Below are positions 43,316-54,970 of a DNA stretch of 64,000 bases, piece after piece; position 1 is the first letter of the stretch, and the number at the start of each line of letters is the position of its first letter. Origin of the DNA: Cunninghamella blakesleeana. Its lineage: Eukaryota > Mucoromycota > Mucoromycetes > Mucorales > Cunninghamellaceae. The stretch is taken from the NCBI GenBank assembly GCA_017871115.1, contig JAFCIZ010000001.1, positions 7,562,001 to 7,626,000 of the forward strand, in the 5' to 3' direction. A model generated the notes under the pieces. That model did not search any database. It was not told the origin of the DNA and saw only the letters and a program-made list of their open reading frames with translations. The position numbers and the translations under genes are program-made.

Positions 43316-46300
43316 ATGACTGATCAAGATAGTTGTACCCATGAAGTTGTCTTTAATCAAATATGTGTATTCTGTGGAAAAGATGTTGAATTGTAAATGA
43401 AATATATACATATATATATACTATTATTATTAATTTGTAGCTAATCAGCTAGTATTGTATTTATTTTTAATTAGTGAACATGATAATAATGAAAAACAAG
43501 TGGAAATTATAAGTGCAGCCGGCTTGAAACTTTCTAAAACAGTAAATAATAACAAGAATAGAATGATATATATATCATATTTATATAGTAATTGTATATT
43601 TACTCTCTTTTTGTTTTCTGCATTGTATTATATATATATATATATAATTGTAGGAAGCCGATCGTTTGGAACGCGAAAATACTTTAAGACTTTTAAAGGA
43701 ACGAAAGCTAATCTTGGTTGTTGATTTAGATCAAACTATTATTCATGTTACTTGTGAACGAAAAGATACTTCTAATAATAGCATTGAACCAACTGAAGAT
43801 ATTCGACGTTTTGAATTGAATGAATCAGAATATATTTACTATTTAAAACTTAGGTAAGCATTTTATATTTTGTTTTATTAATATTGTATTATTATTTATT
43901 ATTATTAACTATATTATTATTTCAATTTACTATTTTTTTTTAGACCTGGACTTCAAGATATATTAAAAAAGCTGTCTAAGATATATGAATTATATGTATA
44001 TACAATGGGGACTAGACAATATGCTCAAGCTGTATTACAAGAAATTGATCCAAACAGTGTTTTTTTTCAAGGAAGAATCATGTCTCGTGAAGAAAACAAA
44101 CAAAAATCATTATCCGATAAAGGAAGTAAGTTCTACATACACATACATTTACACATAACTTTAATCATATCATAAAATTAATATCAATTATTATTAATTT
44201 TATTATTAATTTTATTATTATTACTATTATTATCAATAGGCGAATTTAAAAAAACACTTGACCGTTTATTCTCTTGTGAAAAATCTATGGTTGCTATTAT
44301 TGATGACCGCTTCGATGTTTGGGACTTTTCACCTCATTTAGTACATGTCAAACCATGTAAGTTTATATTCTGAAATAATGGTTAAAACTTTTTAGTACAT
44401 GTTCACCTATCTAATTATTTATATTTTCTTCCCCTTCTATTGTTTAGATTTCTTTTTCAAAGGCACAGGTGATATCAATAATCCATTTATAAAAAATAAG
44501 GTACATATTATAAATATTCAACTTAAATTATATTTGTATTGCAGTATACTTATATTTATAATTGTAATTATTATAGCAACAAGCCATTGCGGATAACCCA
44601 AAGAAAACAACTATTCAATTTAATAAAGGTAACGAAAAAAAGTCTACTCATTCATAATTAAATGTTGATTTTGTTATTAATTTTTTTTTCCTCTTTTTTT
44701 TTATAATAAAAAAATAAATAGATGATGACAAAGAAATGTTTGACAAATTTGATGTAATATAATTAAATATTCAAAAGAAAAGAAAAAAGAAAAATCCTAT
44801 TATATAAGTGAATACTCATTTTGTATATATGTTTCTATAGATGTTATCGAAAATACACAACAAGTTTTATCAAGATTACGATCTAACTATAGAAAAAAAT
44901 GGTGCCATTACTTTATCTACAGAAAACATATATGAAAAACTACCAAATATTACGGATTATATAGACAACTTTAGAATACATGTATTTAAAGGGTTGCACA
45001 TAGCGTTTTCTGATAAAGATCCCAAATCATCATACTATTGGAAAATTGCTAAATTATATGGCGCAAGATGTTATAATTCACTATCGTCAAAAATTACACA
45101 CTTGGTTACTGGAGTTGTAAGTTTTTTTTTCTTAAAAAAAAAAGAATAAGTTATTAATTCATATTTACACATTTTCTTAATTTATTTATTATTCTAGCCT
45201 GGAATAGATATGATAGATGAAGCAGTCAACAATTTTCCAAAAATTAACATTATCAATCCATTTTGGTTATATGATTCTATTACCTTTCAAGGGATCCAAA
45301 ATGAAGGTTTGGAAAGATATTTGATGGATCGGTTCAAAAACATTCCTGACAGAATGAATGGAAGTGAATTTATTGCCAATCCAGAATCAACACTTTTAGA
45401 TTTGGATAGCTATTCTTTTGAAGACAATCGGTTAAGTCTTGATACAATTAATTGGGATGAAGCAGATCAAGAGGTAGAGGATTTTTTGAACGATAGCGAT
45501 AGTAGTGATGAAAGTGAGAGTGAAAGTGGTAGCAGCAGCAGTGGTAGCAGCAGTGATGATAGTAGTAGTGATGAAAAATCTACAAAATCTGATGATGAAG
45601 ATATTAATAATAATACAAATACGAAATCGCGTATTAAAAGGTAATAGTATACACACATATATAATAATAATAATAATAATAATAAGTTTTTATTAATTTC
45701 TATTTTATTTTTAACTTGTTTCTAGTATTAAAAAAAAATTAAAAAGGAAGCAAATAGACGATGATGATGATATTAGTGGCGATAACCATACTTCAACAAA
45801 GTAAAAAATGTGCATATATATATATATGTATAAGTAAATCAAATGGCATTAAAATAATAAATATACAACTTTTTTTTTTTTTCTATTTAGTGTCAATAAA
45901 AAGTTGAAAACAAAGGACTCAAATAGTTCCTCTTCTTCCGCCAGTGATGGGCAAATGAAAATAGATGGCAACGATACAGATAATTCTAACAATAAGAACA
46001 ACACAAATTTACATTCAGAAAGGTAATATAAAAAAATTTCAAAACAATCAATAGTATTAAAATATCAAATGTGAATTAAATTTATAATTTTTTATTTTAT
46101 TTTATTTTTAGTATCAAAGAGAATCTGAAAAGAAAGCATATGGATGATTATAGTGAAGACGATAGAAACGAAAAAGCCAATGCCGAGCCTAGTTCAGAAA
46201 GGTAATAAAATAAAAAAAGGAATAAAAAGGCAGCCTATATTAAAACATTGCCGGTTGATTTTCTTTTTCCTTTTTTTAGTATCAGTAGAGAAGTAGATAT

Positions 46301-46780
46301 GAAAGATGTAAACAATCGCTCTGAAACTGATGATATTGACAGCAGTGATAGTATAACCTCGGGTTTAGGCAATAAAGAAATAGAAAACAAAGATACAGAT
46401 AGTTCCGACGATGATGACGATGATGATGATGATTTTAATTTACTCTTAGAAAGGTAAAAATATACATAAAAGTAGCCATAATAATAATACTATAATGATA
46501 TTGGTATATATGTATATATAAATATATTAATATCCATATACGTCTTATTATTATTATTTGATTTAGTGCTAGTAAAGAACTAGAAAATGAATTGGACGGT
46601 CTTTCGGATGATGATAATAAAAGTAATGATGATAATACTAAATCCGATTCTGATAGGTAACATAATAATATAATATAAAAAAAATAAATAACAAATATGA
46701 ATTTATTGATTAATTGATATATATATAAATATATATATATATTATTATAATTACTATTATTGTTATGTAGTGTTAAATGA
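43316..46780 (+). CDS. FCP1: RNA polymerase II CTD phosphatase Fcp1
   Basis: Sixteen exons, first 43316-43392 and last 46771-46780. The lengths sum to 2070 nt (689 aa). Fcp1 dephosphorylates the CTD of Rpb1 to recycle RNA polymerase II. The NLI/FCPH domain has the DxDxT nucleophile motif VVDLDQTIIH (Asp72, Asp74), later YVYTMGTRQYA and IIDDRFDVW. A BRCT domain follows (about 275-390, with HVFKGLHIAFSD and KITHLVTG). The tail from about residue 430 is Asp/Ser/Glu-rich. It is built from a tandem set of short exons, each starting Ser/Asn-[IVA] at the same split codon. LENELDGL in exon 15 resembles the C-terminal TFIIF (RAP74)-binding helix of animal FCP1. The stop is a TGA four codons into the last exon; the frame stays open beyond it to 46870. 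Confidence 0.92.
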
Positions 46781-46870
46781 AATCTGAAAAGGAAGGATAT
46801 CGATCACTCTTTTGATATTACTAACAATATTAGCCAAGATCGTCGTGAAAACCAATACATACAATACTGA
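45726..46870 (+). repeat. Tandem family of phase-2 exons in FCP1 tail
   Basis: Exons at 45726-45800, 45891-46022, 46112-46201, 46280-46453, 46567-46656 and the remnant 46771-46870 share one architecture. The split Ser/Asn codon A[GA]|T is followed by Ile/Val/Ala. In most copies a K-x-x-L-K-x-K segment comes next (SIKKKLKRK, NVNKKLKTK, SIKENLKRK, SVK-stop-NLKRK), then an acidic Ser/Asp run, and in most a terminal SER or DR before the donor. Exon lengths 75, 132, 90, 174 and 90 nt are all multiples of three. Donor contexts are near identical (GAAAG|GTAATA in two) and introns are 78-114 bp. Confidence 0.8.
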
Positions 46871-47258
46871 TTATTCAATAAGAGAAGAGAAAGGAAAAAC
46901 GCCTTTTAATCTTGTATATATAATATCTATAAAGTAAAATCAAATTAAATCAAATAAAAGAGTAAATATACCAATATATATATATATATATATATATATA
47001 CTTTATTACTTATTTTTTAATTTCCCAATAAAATTAAGTTTACTTATATATATTTATTCATAAGCTGATATAATAATTATTTCATTTGTATTAATTCAAA
47101 CTAATATGTACTTCTAGTAAAGTGATCATATATATTTTTTTCCTGCAGCTTGAATTTTTATTTTTAAAAGTCAGTTTCACAAAAAAAAAAAATACGTAAC
47201 TATTTTTTTTCCCTTTTTCTCATTTCTATTTTTTTTTTTTTTTATTCACACCTAACTG
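46781..47258. other. FCP1 3' end and NAS2 promoter
   Basis: The first 90 bp (to 46870) read in frame as a further FCP1 repeat after the TGA. Then comes a (TA)n tract at about 46975-47000 and AT-rich 3' flank. A pyrimidine-rich tract (about 47200-47245) precedes the NAS2 ATG. Confidence 0.5.
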
Positions 47259-47918
47259 ATGGGAATACCAGCAATGAATAAAACAGAATTAGAACGGAAT
47301 ATAGAAGAATCACAAAAGCTCATGGCAGCTGAAAAAAAACTACTTGGAGAGTTAAGAGATTTAGAGCAACAATTACAAGCACAGGGTGTAGGTATGACGG
47401 AACCATTGATTGATCGTGAAGGGTTTCCACGATCAGATATCGATATACCAACCATTCGGCTATTAAGGAATCGAGTTCATCACGTAAGAAATGATCATAA
47501 GGATATTATGAAAAAAATTGAAACAACAATAGCCTATATTCATTCACTCTCAAGAGAATCCAAATCGACTGAAAGTACAACGACGACGACAACGAAAATG
47601 GATACTTTAGATAACAACAATAGTAGTAATCAACAACAACAACAGTCCATACCTTTTGCAAAAGTAAATGCTGTTGCACCTGATTCGCCTGCTTCTTTAG
47701 CAGGATTACAAAGAAATGATCAAATCATTCAATTTGGAAGTATTACAGCTACAAATCATCAACAATTACAAGCATTGACGGGTGTAGTCTCAGCTAATAT
47801 TGGTCAAGCGATTGAAATCAAAATAATAAGAGATCAACAGGAAGTGATATTATCTTTAATACCAAGAACAGATTGGGGAGGTCGCGGTGCATTAGGATGT
47901 CATATTATTCCAATTTAA
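47259..47918 (+). CDS. NAS2: 26S proteasome assembly chaperone Nas2/PSMD9
   Basis: Single exon, 219 aa, the usual size for Nas2/p27. The N-terminal helical domain (about 10-105) shows LEQQLQAQGVGMTEPLIDRE, then GFPRSDIDIPTIRLLRNRVH, then NDHKDIMKKIE, the conserved part that binds the Rpt5 C-terminal region. A Ser/Thr/Gln linker follows (about 108-130). The C-terminal PDZ domain (about 132-215) has AKVNAVAPDSPASLAGLQRN followed by DQIIQFGSI. It is a cytosolic or nuclear chaperone of proteasome base assembly. The intronless structure contrasts with the neighbours. MGIPAMNKTE is used as the start; the Met at residue 6 is an alternative. Confidence 0.93.
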   Translation: MGIPAMNKTELERNIEESQKLMAAEKKLLGELRDLEQQLQAQGVGMTEPLIDREGFPRSDIDIPTIRLLRNRVHHVRNDHKDIMKKIETTIAYIHSLSRESKSTESTTTTTTKMDTLDNNNSSNQQQQQSIPFAKVNAVAPDSPASLAGLQRNDQIIQFGSITATNHQQLQALTGVVSANIGQAIEIKIIRDQQEVILSLIPRTDWGGRGALGCHIIPI

Positions 47919-48806
47919 CAATAATAACAATAGTGAAATAAAAGTAAAATATATATTGCTAAAATGATATACACAGTGTTTTTTTATTATATTTTTTAAG
48001 AATGTAACTTTATTTTTGAATGATGTGATACACTATTACTTTTTTGATCATTTACCTCCGGTCAACAAAAACGAACCTTAAAAAAAATTTTTTTCCAGTA
48101 CCATTGTTTTTTTTTTTTCTTTTTTTTTTTCCAAATATATATATATATATATATACGTATATATATATCATTTTTATTATTATAACGAATTCCTTATCAA
48201 TTTTATTTTTTTTATTTCTTATTATTATTATTTTATTTTTTAAAAAAAAAGAGTATAATACATATCAATATATATGTGAGCTTTCTCCGCTTTAATTAAA
48301 TGATGTACCTATTGTAGTCTTTTGTTTATTTGAATATTTTGATCACTTTTATTACTATTATTATATATATATAATAATAGTAATAACAATAAATAAAGTA
48401 ACAATTTAATATCATTTTAAGTTTGTTTGTTTTTTTAAAAAATTGATGAATAACAAAATATTCCATTTGGTATGTTGCTTAGTATGTTCGAATTAGCGTA
48501 CGGAGATTCAAAAAAGAAGATTGTAGCATATGGTAATTTAAGTTGTTTTACCAAAATTATAAAATAATATAAAAAATGTGAATTTATTTTTTATTTCATT
48601 TTTTTCCTTTCTTTTTCCACTTTAGTTGTTTAGACTGGAAAAAAAAAATAATACCCCCTTGTTTTCATTTTTTTTTTAAAAATCCATTTCTTTTTCTTTT
48701 TCTTTTTCTCACTCTTTCTTGCTTTTTTTTTTTTATCTTTCACGTATTTGTATAATAAAATAATATCAGTTTGAAAAAATAATAATAATATTATTTTGTT
48801 AAACCA
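47919..48806. other. Intergenic, RhoGEF promoter
   Basis: Contains CTCCGGTCAAC at 48056-48066 (similar to a site before the DPP8/9-like gene), a rare A(n)T(n) tract at about 48080-48094, (TA)n at about 48137-48170, and pyrimidine tracts at about 48601-48625 and 48688-48740 upstream of the RhoGEF start. No gene was seen. Confidence 0.45.
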
Positions 48807-51800
48807 ATGAAAGTTGAAAAGGTAAAAATAATCATATGCTTTTATTGAATAAAATAAAAAGCGATTATTATTTTTTTATTAATCATATGTCTTTTTTTTA
48901 AAAAAAAAAAAAATGTTTTCAATAGAATGAAGAAAATTGTACTTGGATGAACCCTTTTAAACAAACTGATGCCCCTTTTCTTTCACAGCTAGCTGACGTT
49001 TTTATTAAATCCTTTGCTTATGCTCATGTTACTCGAAAAGAAGCTTTGGTACATAATAATTTGTATTATTATTATTATTTTTTAAAAAAAATAAGAATCG
49101 TATTTATAAATGAAATACTAACAAAAAAAAATGGATGATTTTTTTATAAATGTTTACTTTTTAGAATATCATTGGATTTATGCTATCAAATTATCCAATA
49201 TCAGTTCATGAACAATTATTAGATACATTCATTCAATTGGAGATATTACAACTTATACCATCATCAATATATTATCGTATTTTGGATATAAAAATCAATG
49301 GTGTCTTTACGCCTATTTTACAGTGCTATTCACAATCTTGTAGCATTCGTCAACCATGTTATTCACCTACATGTAATCGTAAATCGATGTTAGCGGGGCT
49401 TAAACAAGTATGAGAAAAAAAAAATTTACCTTTTTTAATTTTCCTTTTTCCTCCCTTCTTCTTCCTCCTCATATTTTATTATTATTATTATTATTGTTAT
49501 AATAGACTTCAAATTCATGGCTGGAACTTATACCTAAAAACATTCTTGAAAAAACACATCGTCATGAAATACTAAGACAAGCTGCACTTGCTGATTTATT
49601 ACGTATGGAACAAAGTTATGTAGCTGATTTAACTATTTTAGATACTATTTTTGCAAAACCATTATTGCAGTCCACTTGTATCAATGAAGGCTATCGTACT
49701 ACTTTCCAAAAATTATTATTTGGCAACTATAAATCAATATTAAAATCCCATCTTCAGTTTGTTAAAGCGCTCGTTCAACAATCGCAAAAAAAGAATTATA
49801 TTTTTTTTGAAAATGTTGGAACCATTATACTTGATCATATCAATAATATCGTTGAACCTTATATTATTTATACTGGGAATCATATACACGCCACTTATGT
49901 TTTACAAAAGGAAATCCAACGTAATCCTACCTTTACTGCTTTTTTGGAATCACAAATCAAAAGTTCAAGTACGCGTCGATTGGATATTAGTCACTTTTTG
50001 ACAGCACCTACTTTATACATTGGCAAGTTTAGAATGCTAGTGGAAGCTATCGTAAAACGAACTTGTTCTGCGTCAGAAGATATGCCTATTCTTCAACAAT
50101 GTGTCACCACCTTACATCAATTATTATTAAGGATGAACGAAGCTGCAACAGAATCGGGTTATAGAACAAGACGGACCCAAGTCATGACATCCATTATTAA
50201 TTCATCATCATCACATTTATTTGGATGCAATAAAACTACTTTCCCACCTCATGTTAGCTTATTATGTGAAGGAAAGATAAATTTCCACCGTTCTGCCCTT
50301 TATGCTCCTTCTATTTCCTCCTCAACTATACCTTGCCATGCCTTTTTATTTGATCATATGTTATTTATCACTCAAAGTAAAATGATGGGTAATTTAGAAG
50401 AATATGTATTAATCTCCAAACCTATCCCTCTAGCGGCAATGATTTGTTTAAATGAAGAGGATCTCTGTTTAAATCATCCATCCCCTTATCCTCATATCAT
50501 TCATCGTCTCTCCCGTCATGTAGCTTCAAAACTAGCAAAAAATAGACCTTTGCTTTATAAAAGAAAGAGTTTAAATGCATCATCATCATTATCGCCGCCG
50601 TCATTACTTTTATCAAGTACAAGTACCCCTATTGATTCTATCTTTTCTAAAAATGCATCTACAAAATCTATACCATCTGCTTCTTCTTCTCGCTTACGAC
50701 AACGTTTACGTGCAAGCGTACGTCTATCTAGCCCTGTATATTCACTTTCATCTTCTGAAACAATATTGAAAAAACAACAATCTGTTCCTGAATTATCACT
50801 ATTCAATAATAATAATATTTCTACCTCATTGCATATAGCCAGCATAGATAATACAAACAATAAAGAGGATGATGTATATATAAATAATAATAATAATAAT
50901 AACGCAGATATGAATAATACCAATAATAATGATCATAATAATGTTACTATCGATGATGATAGTCATCATTCAACTGAAAATACCGACCAATTCAAGCAAA
51001 ACATAAAAAGACCAAAATCATCATCTATTTCTTATGATATTAAACCTAATCAAAATTACAGATCTTCCTTTATTGCGTGTTCCACTACATCATCACTCCA
51101 TCCAAAATCATTTAATAGGTCACGTTCTTCCTCAGCTTCTTCATCTACAAATAATAGCACTATTAATGTTAATTACAATAATAATAACAGCAATAATAAT
51201 AATAGCAATGGTCATTTGGATGAAAACAATCATAAATACAACAAACAATCTATTTATTTTATTCATGCAGGATCAATGGACACTATTTTTGGCTTGGAAT
51301 TCAATGATATGGAAGAATATCAACATTGGAAGGATCAAATTCAGCAATCACAGTTATTATTACAACCACCTTTTTCATTGACATCAATTTGGGAAATGAC
51401 AGATTATCAATTGAAATTTTTTACCTCACTAAGACAACAACATCAACAAAAATGCTCTTCTATTCAAAAGAAGATATCTTTTAAAAAATATTCATCCTCC
51501 TTTTCAACTCTACCGTTATCTCCTTCAACATCATCTTCTTTATCATCATCTTTGTCACGGCATTCTTTAACTTCAAGTAAATTAACTGTAAAAATAAATA
51601 ACCATGAAGAAGGTTCTAATACTATTGAAATTTATTGTGCCCTTCCATATGGTAAGTTTATATATATATATATGAAGGAAAAAGAAAAGGAAAGAAAAAT
51701 GAAAAAAAAAACAATAATTGTCATCTTTTTTTTTCTTTGATTAATTATATATACATTTGTAGAATCAATTTATAATGAAAAGATGGTTGCAATAGGAACA

Positions 51801-53096
51801 CAAGATGGTGTATGGATTGGATTACAGCAAAATTTCGAACATGATTCTATATCAGTAGCAACTTTAAATAAGAAATATGGTTTTATAAAAATTGTATCTT
51901 TGGAAGCGTGTCATCGCTTAGTACTTATTGAAGGGATGTTAGTGGTTATGTCTTATGATTCAAAGCAAAAATACATGCTCGTGGCTTATCCGTTATTAGA
52001 AAATGATGATTACCGTGATATTTTAGTTGGGAATCAAAGCGAAGAAAGAAAAAGTAAAATATGCACTTTGAAAAAAAGATGGGTTACAGTGAAACGGAAT
52101 CATGTTATTTCTATGGTGGTTGGGAAATTATATCATCAAACAGTATTAGTATACTTATCAGAGTATGGGCCTCATTTACTTGCTGTTGTGGCTATTCCTA
52201 AAAGATCTCATACTCCTTGGTTTAAAAAAGTGAAGGTAATTAATAATTAGAATAATAATATATTAATTATATAGTCCCTATATACCATTTTATATTGTAT
52301 TGATACACATATATATATATATATATATATATTAACATTAGGAATATAACGTATGTTTAAAGGATGCCAATCAAATATTTCTTCATAATAATACAATATA
52401 TATACAATCAAATAAATATGGTGTTGTTAGCTTAGTTCCAAGTCTTAAAAGAGAAACCATTGTTGATTGGAAAACTATAATAGATTCACCTTGTATAACG
52501 TACGTTCCTGTTTCATCAGATTATGGATTAGTTATTACATCGACGCAGGCCATTCCAGTTAAAGTACCATCTTCAGCAGCATCATCACGATCATCTTCAT
52601 CTTCATCGCTAAAAGATAAAGCAGATCTTTCGTCATTTAAGAAGCTTTCACCATTTAATTTTGAAACACAAATTACATTTGCATCAATATCGTATCCTTA
52701 TCTTTTAGCATTTGGCCAATCTTTATTAGAAATTTGGAATATAGAAACGGTAAGTCCATTGATAGTTGGGTTAATATTAAGAAAGATATAATAAATAAAT
52801 AAATATAAAAAGTTAAATTTGCTAATTTAAACTGTTTTATATTTATTTTATTTTATTTTTAAAAATAGACTAAAATGGTACAAGTAATACAGCCGCCTTA
52901 TACAAACTGCCTTTACGATTCTAGTAAATCTATTGTATTTAATGATAAATCAACCCAAGAAAAACAACAAAACCAACCCACTATTTTATTGGGGCCTACA
53001 TCTATTGATCCCATATCTAACACAAACGGTGATTCTGCAATATTTCAAATATATCAACTAACCACAAACACATCTACATCTATACAGCATAATTAA
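48807..53096 (+). CDS. ROM2: Rom2-type Rho guanine nucleotide exchange factor
   Basis: Seven exons: 48807-48821, 48926-49048, 49165-49407, 49506-51651, 51763-52235, 52342-52749, 52869-53096. They sum to 3636 nt (1211 aa). Order: a DEP-like N-terminal domain (about 10-90); DH/RhoGEF domain (about 150-345, starting LRMEQSYVADLTILD); PH domain (about 360-770) split by a Ser/Asn-rich insertion; and a C-terminal CNH (citron) domain (about 835-1190, with VAIGTQDGVWIG). This matches Rom1/Rom2, which activate Rho1 at the plasma membrane in the cell-wall integrity pathway. The first coding exon is 15 nt and encodes MKVEK; without it, translation could begin at Met12 (MNPFKQTD). Confidence 0.92.
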
Positions 53097-53565
53097 ATAA
53101 AAAGAACTTTTTATTTTACCATACTCACCATCATTTCCATGTCCTCCCTACTATTATTTTCATAATCATCATTGTAATACTCGATCAGCTATTATAATAT
53201 AAACTATTAATTTACTACAACAATAAAAAATAAAAAATATAAGCAACCATCATTTTGAATTAGGGCTGTATTTATTTTTATTATAGCTAAGATCAATCAA
53301 AAAAATAAAAAATAAAAAAAACAAATAAAGAGTACAACAAGTAAAAACAAAACGAATCTTATATATATATATTTCCATTTTGTAATTTATTCATACCCAA
53401 CTCTATTTAATTTTTTATTTTTTTTAATTTATGCTAATTTATTTATTTTTTATTTTTTATTTTTCATTATTACTTTTTTTTTTATTATCAATGCATTGAA
53501 AATAAAAATGTCTATTCTAATTATTATATTCATCAATAACCATCATAAATTTTTCTAAAAAAATA
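53097..53565. other. Convergent 3' flanks, RhoGEF and PhyH
   Basis: Between convergent genes. Contains AT-rich 3' flank with poly-A and poly-T stretches and several AATAAA-like signals on both strands. No gene was seen. Confidence 0.5.
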
Positions 53566-54723
53566 CTAATTAATATCTGATATAGGAACAGCTAAGGCAA
53601 CTGGTTTAAAAGTTTTTAGATTGAATAATGGGCGTTTAGAATATTGTGGCATGAAAACTCTACGAAATTTAGATGATGCATTGCCAGTACTTTTATGCAA
53701 TAGGTGACTAGACATAAATACTATACTTCCAGCTGGGATTTCTACGATTAAACTTGCACTATCTCCATCCTGATGTCTGTTATTTATATCCTTTATGAGT
53801 AATGTTCCATTTTCTTCATTGACTGGATCTAAAGCAATCCAACAGGCTATGGTTTTTTCATTCTTTAAGGATACATCTTCATAATAATCTGAATCCTAAT
53901 AATGATAATAATAATAATAAAAATTTATCAAACAGATATGCACGAATATACATTAATGTTTATTTACGAAAATTAAATAATCTTACCCGATGCCATTCGA
54001 ATATTGAAGTATCCTTCGTGTTTGGTGGTTTAATAATATACTGCTCATTCAACTAGAAAAATAAATTGATGATAGTATCGATAGTAATAAGAATGGAAAA
54101 ATCAACAAATAATTCAATACGGATGCATGATATTTTATTGATGTATATGGCTCCTATTTAATATAAATACACTTACAAGATATACTGAATTATCGGGATG
54201 ATTATCGAGAGTTTTATATAAGAGCGATTGAGCAAATGATCCAATAGTATTTATTAATAACTGAGCTACAGAAGGAGTCAATTGATCACGTCGTTCAATA
54301 TATGTCGCTTTATCTAGTTTATATTGATGCTGAGATTCAGTTGAGGGTAATGGATCGAGAATTCCACAGTGTAAAGGTTCTATGTCAAGTTAATATATAT
54401 TTATAAGTATTTGCATTACTATTTTTTATTTTTACCTATCATCATTCACATACCTATGATGCCTCCAAGATCTATTAATAGATCAAATTCTTCTGCTAAA
54501 AGAAGGTTTATAAGCATATCTGCTTCATCGTGTAATAATTCAACTTCGTCTTCTGTAAGTGCTAAATATGTAATAAAAAAGATAATAAAATGTATTAAAC
54601 ACATGAACTATGCATATATAAGTTTAGTGAATATTATTATTAGAATATCATTCTACCATTTAATAGAATAGTATATCCTAAAGTCTGAAATTCATCTATA
54701 TGTTTGGCTGTAAGTTTGGACAT
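53566..54723 (-). CDS. Phytanoyl-CoA dioxygenase (PhyH) family protein
   Basis: Five exons: 54723-54657, 54561-54454, 54379-54177, 54052-53987, 53895-53566. They sum to 774 nt (257 aa). The Fe(II)/2-oxoglutarate oxygenase fold is supported by FQTLGYTILLN near the N-terminus; the facial-triad HxD in FEWHRDSD; and the distal His and 2-oxoglutarate-binding Arg in SHLLHKSTGNASSKFRR. The metal and cosubstrate residues are all present, so it should be active. The C-terminus (VPISDIN) is not a PTS1 signal and no PTS2 is evident, so peroxisomal alpha-oxidation cannot be assumed; many fungal PhyH proteins act on other substrates. GGGGCTGAAT lies about 100 bp upstream of the start. Confidence 0.88.
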
Positions 54724-54807
54724 TATTATTGAATTATTATTATTTAAAAAAAGTTTAAGAAAGGGGGAAAAAAAATACTATGGCTACAAAAAAACTAAAA
54801 ATTAAAA

Positions 54808-54835
54808 TTCCGTCAAAAAATATGGGGCTGAATCG
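54808..54835. promoter_or_regulatory. Shared promoter element, copy 1 (upstream of PhyH)
   Basis: CCGTCAAAAAAT followed by GGGGCTGAAT. The same two blocks in the same order and orientation occur at 56861-56899 before the DPP8/9-like gene. It lies 85-112 bp upstream of the PhyH start. No factor can be named. Confidence 0.4.
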
Positions 54836-54970
54836 CATAAAAAAATAAAATAAAATAAAAATTTTCAAAAGAAAAAATAAATAGATTATATAAAAACTTG
54901 TTTATTATTATTATCATTATTATTGTTGTTTTATTATTTAGCTATAAAACTTTATCCTATTGTTATTAGA

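Noticed and set aside
48044..48295. 83-aa ORF upstream of the RhoGEF
   Set aside because: The composition is poly-Phe/Ile/Tyr from poly-T and TA repeats with no conserved feature.
50555..50923. 122-aa antisense ORF within the RhoGEF
   Set aside because: It is a shadow of the Ser/Asn/Asp-rich insertion; its codon pattern is the complement of TCA/AAT/GAT repeats.
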